From assembly GCA_029531795.1 (NCBI GenBank), contig JAPEIS010000012.1:806001-870000 (forward strand): a stretch of 64,000 nucleotides of DNA, written 5' to 3'. The stretch is from Sclerotinia nivalis. Taxonomy: Eukaryota; Ascomycota; Leotiomycetes; Helotiales; Sclerotiniaceae. Positions 1 to 11,973 of this stretch are shown in pieces. The translations under genes were made by a program, and so were the position numbers. A model generated the notes under the pieces. The model was not told where the DNA came from and ran no database searches. It worked only from the letters and a program-made list of their open reading frames with translations. Numbering within the stretch: the first letter of the stretch is position 1; every line of letters starts with the position of its first letter.

Positions 1-984
1 CAGAAAGTGACATTCTCGTTGAGAACTATTTACCGGGTTCACTGAAGAAATATGGGATGGACTACGAAACTCTGCGAGAGATAAATCCACGACTAATATA
101 CGCTTCTATTACCGGCTATGGTCAAACAGGTCCGTATAGAAACCGAGCCGGGTACGATGTCATGGTAGAAGCCGAAATGGGGTTGATGCACATCACGGGG
201 AGTAGAGATGGTCCACCCGTGAAAGTAGGGGTTGCGGTAACGGATTTGACGACCGGCTTGTATACTAGTAATAGTATTATGGCTGCTTTGTTGGCAAGAG
301 GAAGGACAGGGAGAGGACAGCACATTGATGTTGCTCTATCTGATTGTCAAGTTGCTACGTTGTCAAATCTGGCGAGTTCCTGTTTGATAAGCGGGGAGAA
401 GGATGGAGGGAGATGGGGGACTGCTCATCGTAAGTGTTTTTCGATCTTGTTGTAAGCTCTTTCTGACAATAGTGCTAGCATCGATTGTACCATACCGTTC
501 GTATAAGACAAAAGACGGGGATATTTTATTTGGCGGAGGAAATGATAGATTATTCGGACTTCTGTGCGATGGGCTTGGACGCTCAGAATGGAAAGAGGAT
601 TCAAGATTTGTCGTTAACACATCAAGAGTTGCCCACCGAGCAGAGTTAGACAGCTCTATAGAGAAGATCACGCAAGACAAAACCACTAAAGAGTGGCTAG
701 ATATTTTTGAGGGATCCGGACTACCGTATGCGGCCATCAATGACATCCAAGGAACATTGAATCATGAGCACGTGTTGGCAAGGGATATGGTTAAGGAGAT
801 GAATCATGAATATTGCGGTCCCATCAAGATGGTCAACACTCCAGTGAAATATAGCGAAAGCAAGCCAAGTATACGAACAGTACCTCCTATGCTAGGACAA
901 CATACGGATGAGATTCTTAGGGATGTTCTGGGTATGAATGAATCTGATATTCAAGCATTGAAGAACGAAGGTGCAGTGAAATAG
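1..984 (+). CDS. Class III (CaiB/BaiF) CoA-transferase, 5'-truncated by the window edge
   Basis: Family III CoA-transferases move CoA between carboxylic acids through an aspartyl-CoA thioester; the eukaryotic relatives include the mitochondrial succinate-hydroxymethylglutarate CoA-transferase. The visible frame opens at base 3 with a DILVENYLPGS segment typical of the family, followed by SITGYGQTGPY. The GQHIDVALSD segment carries the probable catalytic Asp at bases 342-344. I place an intron at 430-478 (GTAAGT donor, 49 nt). Splicing it restores the hallmark AHPSIVPY motif, which strongly supports the boundary. Exons are 1-429 and 479-984, stop TAG. The N-terminal part lies off the window, so localisation and length cannot be judged. 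The exact acyl substrate is unknown. Confidence 0.88.
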
Positions 985-1507
985 AATTATATAGACATCT
1001 TAGATATTGAATACCATAAATATTCCTCATTAACATCTTTGGGCTCCCCCTCAAGCACAACGCGCAAATGATTAGGCTAAATTGGAAGGAGTGCAATTTT
1101 ATCACATCACATGATCTTTGAACATGTGATTGCCGGTTTATTCATCACCAGACCACTTTTTGTGCTCTCTCATAACGACATCTACAAGTACTTTGAAGAG
1201 CATCAACTTCTACACCTTCGACAGGCTGAAGCTGTATGTCAAGGAGTTCAATCCTAATTATATTCTTTGCTGGGATCTATCAGTACGCGTGCCGACAAGT
1301 CAATATATCAATTATTTCTGGCTCTTGCTATAAGTTTAACACGGCTTTCAATTATTCAATTGACTTCGGTCAATCAATAAATTACTCTTTCAATCCTGCT
1401 CATCAATTATAGATATTTATCACGCTTGTCGCGGTCCAGCAGCTCTGTCAATTCTCGCCGGCGCAAATATAATTGCCTTGGCCGAATACCAATCAACCAC
1501 GACAGAC
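985..1507. other. Intergenic, CoA-transferase to PHD gene
   Basis: About 520 bases of AT-rich sequence between two genes on the same strand. It should hold the end of the upstream transcript and the promoter of the PHD-finger gene. No open frame here looks real. Confidence 0.5.
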
Positions 1508-3033
1508 ATGGACGCGCCAAACAAAGCTCCAGCTCCTGCAGCTGCAGCTGGATCCAATGGCACAACTATGGGCGAATCATCTCCTCCTAAATATGTCCCT
1601 CAATTCTCTGCCGCGACCGAAATGATTCTTCAACGCATGAAAGCAGGAATAACTGGTGGGCTGTCCAGTATTGGCATTACAGGGACACCACCGGGCTACG
1701 AGGAAATGCGCAGAAACGTTATGTCGGGCATGAAAACTACACAGAATATGCAAATAAATACACCGCCACCAAGATATCAAACTAGCAAAAAGCCAACTCC
1801 CAAAGCTAGTGCCACACCTAAAATTGAGACTCCGACAGGGTCTGTAAATAGTGCAGGAACAAAAAAGAAAGGAAAAGGACCGAGGGCAGGGCAAAAGCGG
1901 AAAAGAGTCAAGGATGATAGTGAAAGTGCGGACGAGTCTGATGCTCTGAGTGGTCTAGGCGGGGATTCAGACTCGGATGGTTCGAATAGTGCGACTACGG
2001 AAATGCCAAAAATTACACAAAGCGGGAGACAAATAGTGAAGCCGACACAATTCGTTCCTACACTGCCCGAGACAAGCTCGAGAAAACGGTCTTCTGCATC
2101 AACACATAAGCGAAACCAAAACCAAGAACAAGCTTTATGCAAGAGATGTGGAAGAGGCAATAGCCCTCAGAATAATATGATAGTTTTTTGTGATGGGTGT
2201 AATTTGGGATGGCATCAGATGTGCCATGATCCCGTGGTTTCGGAAGAAGAGGTTAAGGATGAACTAGCTCCATGGTTTTGCAATGATTGTGCGAGGAAAA
2301 GGGGTATTAAACCGGCACCATCTAAGACTGACGGTGTTAGTTGGGCCGGCAAAACAATAGATCAGGTACTCCTTAAACTATACTTTTTTGCTCTAAACTT
2401 CTTAGCTAACGAATTTTGTAGAGAAGGGCATATCTAGCAACACTCCCTCATCCTCAGCTAGTAGAGCTTCTTGTTAAAGCTTCAGCCCTTCATCCAGATA
2501 TGCCTATATTCCCCGCAAATCCTCCGCCCCTCCAACCCCGCCAATCACAGAATACATCTCGCCCCACAACAAATCATGCCGCACAACCATTCCCTCCTTC
2601 CGCCACATCCACAGCAGGTCTCTTCTCTCGTGCAGAATCAAACCCCAACGCCCCAATGAACTTCATTCGTAAAGTAGCCCCTAATTCCACGGCTTCTAAT
2701 ATCACACCTTCTCCAATGTTTACCTCATCATTCCCGCCGGCACCAACTTTCGCTCATGCTTCTTCCGCTCCACCTACATTACCTCCACAAACCACGGCAA
2801 ATACTGAGTCAAATGGAAACACCAATGGAATGGGTAATGGACAAGAACTGTCACAGGAAAGCAGAGAGTCTACTCCAAATAGTCCACCATACCCTAAAGC
2901 TGGAACAGGTCTTATGAGTAAATTGGGCCCGGATGACGAGGATATCGAGTGGTTAGTTGATAACGGGGATTTCGAGGCTTTTAGCCATACCGTTTATGAT
3001 GATCATGGGGAAAAGGATGCTGGGGTTATATGA
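1508..3033 (+). CDS. PHD-finger protein, 489 aa
   Basis: Exons are 1508-2365 and 2422-3033. The 56-nt intron has a GTACTC donor, a GCTAAC branch site and a TTTTGTAG acceptor. I use the ATG at 1508; the frame is open to 1478 but that triplet is TTG. A single C4HC3 PHD finger lies at about residues 211-261 (CKRC, then CDGC, then WHQMC, then WFCNDC). PHD fingers usually read the methylation state of the histone H3 tail, so a nuclear chromatin role is likely. Before the finger come an Ala/Pro-rich start, a basic KKKGKGPRAGQKRKR stretch and an acidic Ser/Asp/Glu run. After it come a short conserved-looking helix (LATLPHPQLVELLVKAS), a long Pro/Ser/Thr/Asn-rich disordered tail and an acidic C-terminus. 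There is no catalytic domain, so this looks like an adaptor or reader. The complex is not known to me. Confidence 0.85.
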
Positions 3034-5346
3034 AGGGCAGCTGGGTTGACTAGGTAAAATGAATCTGGAAAGCACACTAGTGAGGACCGGAGTTTATGTA
3101 CGGTTTTCTTGGGTGATGAGGCTTTACGTGGATCAAAGGACGATTCCGGTTTAGCAGATGGTTGCTTGTTCAGCATTTGTTGGCGAACTCGTTGCATTTC
3201 TGTACATTAGATTCCCGATGGATATTATTGCTAGCAAGGTGCATGCATAATGATTATGTATGATATAACAAAATACTAATTGCTCCATCATCCATTTCAA
3301 AGACCATGCTGCTTAACTAATCTTTGTTTACAAGTATGATTTGGCCTGATAGGATCCTTCAAATATGTACTTTGATTGCGTCACAAACCTATACTCTCAC
3401 TCAATCACTCAGTGATTGCGGCCCCAAACTGGAGTCTTCTGGAGCTTAGAATTGGACTCATGGCTTACACTACCGGCTTGGAACAGGTAAATATTCCTAA
3501 ATTTCGAATATTCATATGTTCTCTGTACTTTGTAATCGCCGAATATGGTTAGGTTAGGTCATTGCGGTGCGGTGCGGTGCGGTCATCTCATTTCTCTTCA
3601 AACAGTTCAAACACGAGAACAAATCTCTGGCATGCGAGAATATAGTTGCTTAGGTTTTCCATCGCAAATATTTTAGGAACCTTTTTGCTCGCGCTTGTCA
3701 TTCACACAGACGGAAATGATATACGCTTTGATGTCAAGCACACGAAACTGTTATTGGTTTATATGATCGCTGTTCTCAGCTGATAATGTATTGTTGTCAT
3801 TTAGCATTTTAATCAGGCATTTGGAGTCAATCCCCTTGTTTTAGACGGCACATTTCAGAGGAAAATACATTGAGACCATTGCTAAAAGAAAAAAGGTGTG
3901 GATTGAATGGCAAACCTATAAGAGAGTTGTCTTCTCATTGAGATTAAGAACCTTGCTGCTGGGTGTTTATATATAGTTTGTACATCCAGCTTTGACTGCT
4001 CGATATTCAACTCCATGGTAAATTCATTGGAAAAACAAACTTCTCTATAACCATTTGATTATGAGAAACTAAAGTGGAGTGGGGTTTATTCAAGCACGAT
4101 GTTTGAATATGACCATTAATGAATCTGTCGTATTACAGGTGGAGGAGATCTATCGAGTGTACGGGTACGTACTGATCAGAGCTACTTGTTAATATAAAGA
4201 GGACTTGCGGAAAGTGGTATTCCAATACGGTAAATGCGGTTTATCTTGCAGATGATGATGAGCGAGGGCAGTGAACCTATTAATGAAATGCTGCGTGGTC
4301 AATTCTTCGAGATTATAAGTATATGGGAGAATGAAAGAAGACCAAGAGTTAAAAGCGAGAATGCGAGATACTAATGATACTCGCCGGCGTTCAAATGACA
4401 TTATCGAAGCGCTCAATTCTTGGAGGAAATATCAATGCCAGACTTGGAACTATACCAATCATCTCCTCAATCAAACGATCACCTGTGTCTTTGGTTCTGG
4501 CTATGATTTTTAGGTGGTATGCTGAATTTTATACCGAGAGGTAGGAATACCAATCAATAATTTTGCATCTATGCTGACTTTGCCTATCTTGACAACACCG
4601 CATGAATATTCTGTTTCTCATCGTTGTAGATTGGTTGAAAACTGAGTCCTGGAGTGCCCAACAACTGCGCTTATATTACCACAAGCACTACTGGATTAAA
4701 TGAACGATTGGGGGATATATCTTGGAGATAAGCCGCTCAAATATCCACTGTAGTATACCAGTGAACATGACATATATGAGGAACGGTGATCTGATTCGAT
4801 ATGCTCTGAATCAAATAGCACTCCTTTTTGTAACACGCTATTCACCTCTCGAGTCCTCAACAACACTTCTCGCCACAACAACAAGAGATCAATCCACCAC
4901 CAAAAGCCCCCCAGAAAGGCAACTCCCGAGGGAGATGGAACCCAGAAACCATGATGCGTTGTCTGTGTCAATATAACACCCAAGCCGATGATCCATAAAG
5001 GCCAGTCATGATAGCCGGTCATGCTAGCCATGGGACTATCAGGTCCTGGATGTTTATTGAGGGATATTGTGATATTTTGAGCTATGTGGTTTGTACAAAT
5101 TTGCAGAAAATATGTATAATACTATACCTGGGTGCCATCATCAACCAAATTAGGAAAATGCGTTGACCTTGTCTAAAAGGTTTAATTTCACTATTGGACT
5201 TGCCGAGCAGAAAACATGAATCAATAATTGGCCTTTTTATAGCCATAATATCATTCCACAAAGAATGTTATGTTAAATGCCCGTTCTCAAACCGAGAGTG
5301 TGGCTCCCAATCGAACCCGTTACCTCTGAACCCACCCTGACTTTCA
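3034..5346. other. Intergenic, no gene recognised
   Basis: About 2.3 kb between the convergent 3' ends of the PHD gene (+) and the DUF1749 gene (-). It contains short chance frames only. A GCGGT pentamer is repeated in tandem near 3567-3587. I see no transposon ends or RNA gene. Confidence 0.45.
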
Positions 5347-6393
5347 TCACAAATGAGATTGCGAAGATAGTCCCTTCAAGAATCCCAAGACTCTCTTTAC
5401 CAACTCTGGCACAACTTCAGGACTCCTTGTCAAGTTGTGTGAAGCACCAGGTAGAACAGCAGAATTCTCCTCATCAACCTTTCCATCTCCTTTCTTCACA
5501 ATATCAATCCATCGTTTTACTAGGACCTCTTTGTCAATATATCTCGGAACATATTCATCGTTCCCAGAAAATAAAATGCACAATGGGCTCCTAGCTGGCA
5601 AGCTTCCAAAAGTCTTTTTCAAATGCTCGTCCGTAAGATCAGAGCTGAAATAATCATCATCCCCATCATGGTTTGGACTCGCTAACGAGAGCCATCTCCT
5701 TGCACAGACAGGCGATGGAAAGAATCCTTCCGTAGCACTAGATGGTAAGATTTCTTCACCATCACCAGCATCAACCATTTTTTGTGCTAGGGCAATGCTA
5801 TTTTTCAGAACATTCGCATCCAATTCCTGTCCCAAAGCTTCACGATCGCTTGCTGAAGCTTGGATAATACCTCCATCAATCGGAACATTTGTTTCGTGCC
5901 CAGGGCCTGTTAGGTATTCCATGACATCCTGACAACCAGTAGAATGTCCCATCAAGACAATCTTGCCTGATTTAATGGTTCGGAAGTAGGCGACACATTT
6001 AGATAACTCCTCGGCATCTTTCTTGAGGGAGGAGATACCCCATCCGGTGTATGCAGAACTTAGAAGAACTTGAGCAAGGCTCCAATCTGTTGGTAATGCA
6101 TCTGAGATTGATGATGGATATGGTACAGTGAGTAAACCATCAGATAGACCACCAATGAAGATGACAATGTTTTGAGGTTCCGAGTCTGAAGCTTTGGGTG
6201 TGTGTTCGAAAGCAGTCAGTTTAGGTGTCTGTGGTACATTAGTAAAGGTACTATCAAGAAATTTTCCAACTGCCAACAGAGTCCAACAACAACCCTCAGG
6301 TTTAGATTCATGATTACAAAGGAACAACTGTACGAATACACATACAAATAAATGCGTGACACCTTTCCGCTGAGCAGGGGCCATGAAGGGCAT
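5347..6393 (-). CDS. DUF1749 alpha/beta-hydrolase, SidJ-like esterase
   Basis: The protein matches the DUF1749/UPF0613 family, which includes the Aspergillus fumigatus SidJ esterase that hydrolyses fusarinine-type siderophores. It shows an early TPKLTAFEHTP segment, then IGGLSDGLLTVPYP, a LMGHSTGCQDVMEYL nucleophile elbow (GHSTG with the catalytic Ser), a FSGNDEYVP segment holding the likely acid, and a C-terminal GASHNLT with the likely His. The N-terminus as an uninterrupted frame (348 aa) reads oddly for about 31 residues. A GTGTCA donor and TTGGCAG acceptor (6362 down to 6270, 93 nt, in frame) would remove that stretch and give 317 aa, so I favour a two-exon gene starting at 6393. Substrate is inferred from the family only; many members are uncharacterised. 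Confidence 0.8.
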   Translation of the reverse strand: MPFMAPAQRKGVTHLFVCVFVQLFLCNHESKPEGCCWTLLAVGKFLDSTFTNVPQTPKLTAFEHTPKASDSEPQNIVIFIGGLSDGLLTVPYPSSISDALPTDWSLAQVLLSSAYTGWGISSLKKDAEELSKCVAYFRTIKSGKIVLMGHSTGCQDVMEYLTGPGHETNVPIDGGIIQASASDREALGQELDANVLKNSIALAQKMVDAGDGEEILPSSATEGFFPSPVCARRWLSLASPNHDGDDDYFSSDLTDEHLKKTFGSLPARSPLCILFSGNDEYVPRYIDKEVLVKRWIDIVKKGDGKVDEENSAVLPGASHNLTRSPEVVPELVKRVLGFLKGLSSQSHL

Positions 6394-6748
6394 TTTGTTA
6401 TATTCTCAAATCTACTATGATTTTGGGGTATCGAGAAAAGTCAAATGAAACTTAAAGTACCAGTGGTTACTGCAAGACTGGGAAAATTCACAATGCCGCT
6501 CTTTAAGAAAACACAACTGTTGGTTGATCATGAGATCGGAAAGTGGAAGTCTTGATAACCACTGCGCACATCGTTTTATCGTCAACCCTACTCTCACGTG
6601 CACTCTATTGACAGGGGTCATAACTCAACTCAGATGAAATTTATCCCAACTTCCAAATCTCTTTCTGTCCATTCAATTCACAACAACAAGCTTTACCACC
6701 AGGATCAAATTTTCTTCCCTTCCTTCTTCCACATACATAATCTTCAAA
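6394..6748. promoter_or_regulatory. Divergent promoter, DUF1749 gene / mL40 gene
   Basis: About 355 bases separate the start codons of two divergently transcribed genes. A CACGTG E-box core lies near 6595. The stretch just before the mL40 start is C/T-rich, as is common for fungal transcription starts. Confidence 0.45.
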
Positions 6749-7569
6749 ATGTCACCTCATCTCCCAACCCCATCATCGCTCTTCCGCCTCCTCACACCTC
6801 TCCTCCAATCCTTCAGATCCACCACCCTCCCCTCAATTAGCTCAACAACACCCCTCAGAGCCTTCACCAGCACCCCATCTCTTCACAAGAAGAACCCTAA
6901 TAGCAAAACCGATCCTCGAGTAACCCTCATCCGCTACCATCTCCAACATCCCAAGACTCCTCGCCCACTGCGTTTTTCACGTACGCGCGCGCTGAGACAT
7001 TGGACTATTCATCGGGCATGGATGATATTAAGACGGAAGAAGAGGACTGAGGAGGATGGAGAATTATATAGGTATGTTTCCCCAGTCTAGCAGAGGTTTT
7101 ATCTACTGTGTTTTTAAATTTTCTACAATCCATTCCTATTTTTCTTTTCCAATTTAAGAGTCGAAAATTTATTCAATATGATGAAATATTCCGGATGTTA
7201 AACACATTATACTCCGAGAGCGCAAAACCCATGTGGAGATTTCCGTTGCCTTCCTTCTGATTGTCTATTCCCAATTCAAGCCTAGCCAGGCCTGTCTTCA
7301 ACTTACCTACATCTTTTTCATAACATCCTCCCTCAAAAAACTAACACCAACTCTTCATCAGACTTCACCAATCAATGCACAACGCCATGGAAGACCTCCG
7401 GCTACTCGAAGGCGCCGGCCAAAAAGAAGCCGGCAGACTATACCGCGTAGCCCTCGAGAAAAAAGGAATTTTCGGAAAGGAAGGAATTCCAATTGAGTAC
7501 GCGAGGGCACAAACCGATACACCAGCGAAAGAACCATGGAATCATGGATGGACTAGAGGAGTACAGTAG
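6749..7569 (+). CDS. Mitochondrial large-subunit ribosomal protein mL40 (Mrpl28 type)
   Basis: A component of the large subunit of the mitochondrial ribosome. Exons are 6749-7071 and 7362-7569 (176 aa). The donor is GTATGT and the acceptor CATCAG; the joined frame reads ELYRLHQSMHNAMEDLRLL, which continues the family helix and supports the splice. The 290-nt intron is long for this window. The first 45 or so residues are Ser/Thr/Pro/Arg-rich with few acids, as in a mitochondrial targeting peptide. The core has DPRVTLIRYHL, then RALRHWTIHRAW and a basic RRKKR run; the second exon has GIPIEYARAQTDTP and WNHGWTR. I recognise these as mL40 signatures from memory, so the family is fairly sure and the gene symbol is left blank. 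Confidence 0.8.
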
Positions 7570-8914
7570 GCTGATAGAAGATATATGACAACAATAACAT
7601 TGCAAAGGTAAGCAATCGAGCACGCACATTTTTTGTTTGTTTTTGTATTGGAGAGTAATATGATGATATACCTTATTCACAGACCTGTTCTGTAATCTTC
7701 TATGTGGACAAAAAAAGTACCAACTGCTGTCTGATTTCTCTTTTAACTACTATTATGTTTTTGAAATTGATAGTGGAGCATTTTGCTAATAATTGAGTAG
7801 GGTTTGTATAGTAAATATGGAAGAGAATTTTGAGAGACAGATGTCATGGAAGAGAACATGCACTATCTGTATACTAAGTAGTTATGATGACGACACAAGG
7901 GTTAAACATGATTCGGATCGGACCCAAACGCACTTCAGACATTCTATCCGATGGGATTGAAGTTGAGGAGCTAGAATAAACGATCAGAATCGCGCCAAGT
8001 AAACGCCGTGAAAGGCGGAGAAGGACGTCGTCTGTGAAGTCTGTACGAAGTTACGGGAAAAAAGGTCAATTCATGTAGTAATTGGGCCACACCCACGACC
8101 CGCATCAGACAGCATTTGCTATGTAATCATATGTACAAAGTCAATGTCTTTCCCTCTCCCTCTTTCCATTTCTTAAATATGCATCGCGTCGCCATTCAAT
8201 ATCCATGTAAAAGTCCATCCGTAACCATAAAACCACCCAACTATGACCATTAAAAACCCAACGCTAATCTGCAATACAAGCAAGTGCACCAACGCATTCC
8301 CATCCACAAACGACATCGAATTATCTCTCCGGCTATTCCTTCCAATACGGAAGTCTAAGCCAAACCTCCTTCCCACCTTGTTCCGAGCCTTTTCCTCGTG
8401 ACTTCGGGGGTTTATGTAAATGAAATCCCAATTATGACAGGAGCAGGAAATCAAAAACAAATACAAGAGTAAGGGGACCGAACCGAACCAACCCCAAAGC
8501 CCAATAGTTCCCAGGCTATTTGTGGGAAAGAGTAAGACTGTGAAATAGAGACCGTCGTTTCGTGGTTGATCGCCGTTAAAAAGCATTATCTAGCCTGGCC
8601 ACTCGATAGAGAAACAATTAAATTCGTTCGTGTAGTACATCGGTATCATTGTCAGATCTGTTCATGTTCCTGGAGTGTGGATCTTTTGTCAAAAGGTACA
8701 AGTTGCCGTTGTCCTTTTACTGCCGTCAACAATCCTGCGGCAGGTTGAATTGCCTATATACTTGCAACAGAAGAGGCATTTTCGACCCGCTCGTGCATTG
8801 GTGGTAATGATTGTGAAGATGCCGCCGTTTCCGAAACCTTCCAATTATATCCTATTTCGATTTTCCCGTCTTGGTTCAGCATATCCCTATCCCCCAAACT
8901 CCGTTCGCCTATCC
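7570..8914. other. Intergenic, mL40 / rho2 (convergent)
   Basis: About 1.35 kb between convergent 3' ends. A hydrophobic 137-residue open frame on the minus strand (8173-8586) is not recognisable and I did not call it. No RNA gene or repeat was seen. Confidence 0.4.
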
Positions 8915-9917
8915 CTATAGCATAACACAACATCCAGTACTTTCCCCTTTTTCAAATGTTAAAAGTGCGGCTCGTGTGGCCGCTTCAAAGACATCGTCAA
9001 CTCCATCGCCAGTCAATGATGAGCACTCCAAGTATTTCCTTGCACCGATAGCCTTTGCAATATCATCTGCTTCTTTCGTTCCCACAAAATCAAGGGACTT
9101 CTTTCGCATTTCCTCTCTAGCCACAGGATCTTCTCGCAAGTCCTTTTTCAACCCAACAAGTATAATCGGAACGCCTGGACACCGCTCGTTTGCTTCTTCG
9201 ACCCACTAGCCAAGACATTAGTACTTCGTATCAACTTTTCCCCAGAAATTGCAATCATACTTTGTGTTTGACGTTATCCAATGAATCCGGAGTGTCGATA
9301 GAAAATCCTATTAAAATAACATGGGCTTTCGAATATGCCAGTGGTCGTAATCTTTCGTAGTCTTCTTGTCCTGCAGTATCCCATAATGCCAATTGTACGG
9401 ATTTTCCATCTACTCTGCAATCCGTCACATAATTTTCGAAAACGGTTGGAACCTAAAAATAGATAAGTTGTCAGCATCACCCAATTGACAAAGATAAGGC
9501 GCAAAATTGCTGCGGATTAAAACATACATAATGCTATAATTAATGTCAGTAATCATGCCAAAATTCTAATTCTTGAAGAAACTTACTGTTGGGAAATACC
9601 CAAGCGTAAACACACTAAGTAGAGAAGTTTTACCACAAGCACCATCTCCAATTATAACCAACTTCCTGTACTCATGTCAATATCATGTCTTTCACAGCGC
9701 GCGTTGCGTCATCATAACAAAAACTAATGGGGACGCGCTGACATCCGCCCAAAAAGGGTCTGTTGCTTTTGCTGGTTCGAAGACCTCGGATATAGCGAGG
9801 CTGAGTAGCAACACGAGTCCCCATATACTCTCCACGATCGGAACTCCAATCTGTCATAACTTCATGGAATATGCCAACGTACCTTCGCATGACATTTTGT
9901 GCCGGTTGTTGAGTCAT
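8915..9917 (-). CDS. rho2: Rho2-type small GTPase, five exons including a 6-nt micro-exon
   Basis: Rho2 GTPases act at the plasma membrane and feed the cell-wall-integrity and alpha-glucan pathways. Exons read on the minus strand are 9917-9883, 9665-9587, 9533-9528, 9452-9261 and 9205-8915, giving 200 aa. The P-loop GDGACGKTS is in exon 2. Switch I (VPTVFENYV) and switch II ([17 protein letters not shown]) are in exon 4. [11 protein letters not shown] and YLECSSL supply the nucleotide-base contacts. The protein ends in CVML, a CAAX box whose final Leu favours geranylgeranylation. [17 protein letters not shown] and the [14 protein letters not shown] segment fit Rho2 better than Rho1. Without exon 3 (CATTAT, His-Tyr) the switch I loop would lack two residues. 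Intron 1 is 217 nt; the others are 53 to 75 nt. Confidence 0.93.
9528..9533 (-). other. rho2: 6-nt micro-exon of rho2 (His-Tyr)
   Basis: On the minus strand the bases read TTATAG, then CATTAT, then GTATGT. Both splice sites are canonical and phase 0. The codons give [13 protein letters not shown], matching the spacing of Rho switch I, where other Rho proteins have two or three residues between FPT and PTVFENY. Confidence 0.85.
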
Positions 9918-11973
9918 TATCGCGGGATCGTATGATATTGTAGATATTGTATTGTCGTTGTTGGTAGAGGAAAAAGGATATCGCGCCGAGGGTTTTAGGA
10001 GAAAACCATGCAACTATGGAGGTCAAGAAACTATGTTTGAAGAGGTCAATCACAATCCCGTAAAGATTTTCGTGTGGATTCGAAGGAAGATTATCGAAAT
10101 GAAAGATTGTCAAGAAATCGAGAAATTTCAAAGCTTCAATTTTGAAGATGCTCGGATATAAGTGGCTCTCAGTGGGATGGATGGACCGGTGAAAGGTAAG
10201 ACGATAGATATGTACCTAGCAAATGGATCCTTGAGGAGTGAGTGTCTCATAAAAGAATTGAGGAGGAAAAAAACACACAATGAATTTGTGAAGATGGGTA
10301 ATTTTGGAGAAGAATTGAAGTTATGCGAGGTTTATTGAGGATATCTCCTTTTTAATTGTTGCGAGTAAAGTTAAAGAAGAATCTGGGTGGAGATTTCCGA
10401 AGAGTGAGAAGGCTGAGTCGTCGGACCGTGCACCCTTTTTTTTTAGAGCTCTGGATTAGGTTTAGTAGAAGATCTGTGAGATTTACCATGAGCTTCCGTA
10501 ATGCAACTGTGATAAATGAAGGAAGCTGTTGACTTTGGAACGTTGCCAAAGTGCAGTTAGTACAAACAGGTGATGTGCTGGAGAGTTGGGTGAATTTGAG
10601 TAGAGGTGGATGGTTCAAACCTTCAGGAATCGATGTGAATGGGTAGAAGGCCCTCGGTAGATAAACGGTATATATGCTGAATAACGCTGATGAGTATCCT
10701 TGTATGGTATGATTTGAAGGTTGGTAGGCACAGCAAGAAATGAGATGAGACGAATAAGATGAGGAGAGAGAATGAAGCAAAGGATATATCCACATACCCT
10801 TCCTATGACATTCAGAGGAGTTAGAGACTTGGAGGGAATAGAAGAAGAGGGGGAGCTTAAAACTTCCAAGTACATATTGGTATATACTTGATTTTCTGGA
10901 CGGTTTTGTGCATATGCAGTGTCGATGAGTTTCTTGCTTATGCATCCCAAGGTCTAGAGTTTCAGTCAGTTCCAGAACTTGAGTTTGATATATTGAAGTT
11001 ACAAGGTCCTGCAAGCTAATCTATCCATAGATCCTGAGATGTTGTAATCTTACAAATGATACAGAACGATTAGTATCCACTCATTATGTATGTACGAAAG
11101 ATAGTGACAGAATCAAAATTCCTTAGAAAACACATCTAGATTATACCATAGTAGTTCTAACTGAAATCATCTGGATGAGAGTGATTTGCTTGAAAGTAAT
11201 GGGGATGAATTTGAATTTACATTTCAAGAATGTTCCACTGATTCTATTCATAGCCTCAAGCAATATTGATATCATTCAGTTTGGTCTCTTTATGGAGTTC
11301 AAGGTGCCGGATGGGTAAGGTGTGAAGTGATAAGGATGCCTTTATCTTGTTGATTCTATGCCATTCTTAGAGGAGGTTCACAGAATTGATTTCTATCCCC
11401 GTCCTTAGAGGGCGTTCACAGGATTGATTCTATTCCCATTCTAGGACTAGAACTGGCCGTACTCATAAAATGATCACAGAATTGATTCTATCCACATCCA
11501 AGAATGGATCTCGTCCTTATATACGAGGTTTGATGACTCAGCCACCTCACTTAGATTCAATTCAATAACCTTCAAAGGGTACCCGTACATCAATTTAACC
11601 TTCAAGCCCTTTAAAAACTCCCCTGCTGGATTTCCACGGTGCCTCTCAATAATAACAACCAGGTCAAACCTACATAGCCAAATAACTTCTCAAACTCCGA
11701 AATAATTACTCGCGCACTCTCTGAAATAATAGTCCAGCCCTTATCCCCCACTCAAATCATATTATTGTTCATCCCGAAGCAAACAGACACCTTGGTGGGG
11801 CAGTCGCGAGAACTAGTTCTACAACTTTTGAGTAAGTCTGCAAAGTGATATTTTGAAATTCTTCAACAGATACGGTTTTTCGTTGATGCCGCTGGTCGAT
11901 CGGAATCTAAAATTACCTTGTCACTTAGCCACGGTCGTCGCTACCGGATCCCTCTACCCTACACCCCTTCGGA
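9918..11973. promoter_or_regulatory. Divergent intergenic region, rho2 / nst1
   Basis: About 2.06 kb between divergent start codons; it should carry both promoters and 5' leaders. A 220-codon open frame at 10352-11014 (-) is Ser/Thr/Leu-rich with no family signature and I consider it chance. A degenerate repeat lies at 11330-11530. Confidence 0.5.
11330..11530. repeat. Degenerate direct repeats upstream of nst1
   Basis: A phrase like CACAGAATTGATTCTATCC recurs at about 11379, 11410 and 11473, each followed by a CCATTCTTAGAGG-like tail. A weaker copy (TTGATTCTATGCCATTC) is at about 11349. Spacing is irregular at 30 to 60 bases. Confidence 0.6.

Noticed and set aside
1478..1507. Upstream extension of the PHD gene
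   Set aside because: The extension begins at TTG; the first ATG in frame is 1508.
8173..8586. Hydrophobic 137-codon minus-strand frame
   Set aside because: No family resemblance and no supporting splice or context; could be a real small membrane protein, but evidence is too thin.
10352..11014. 220-codon open frame on the minus strand upstream of rho2
   Set aside because: Ser/Thr/Leu-rich composition, no motif, sits in the shared rho2/nst1 promoter and overlaps another similar chance frame.
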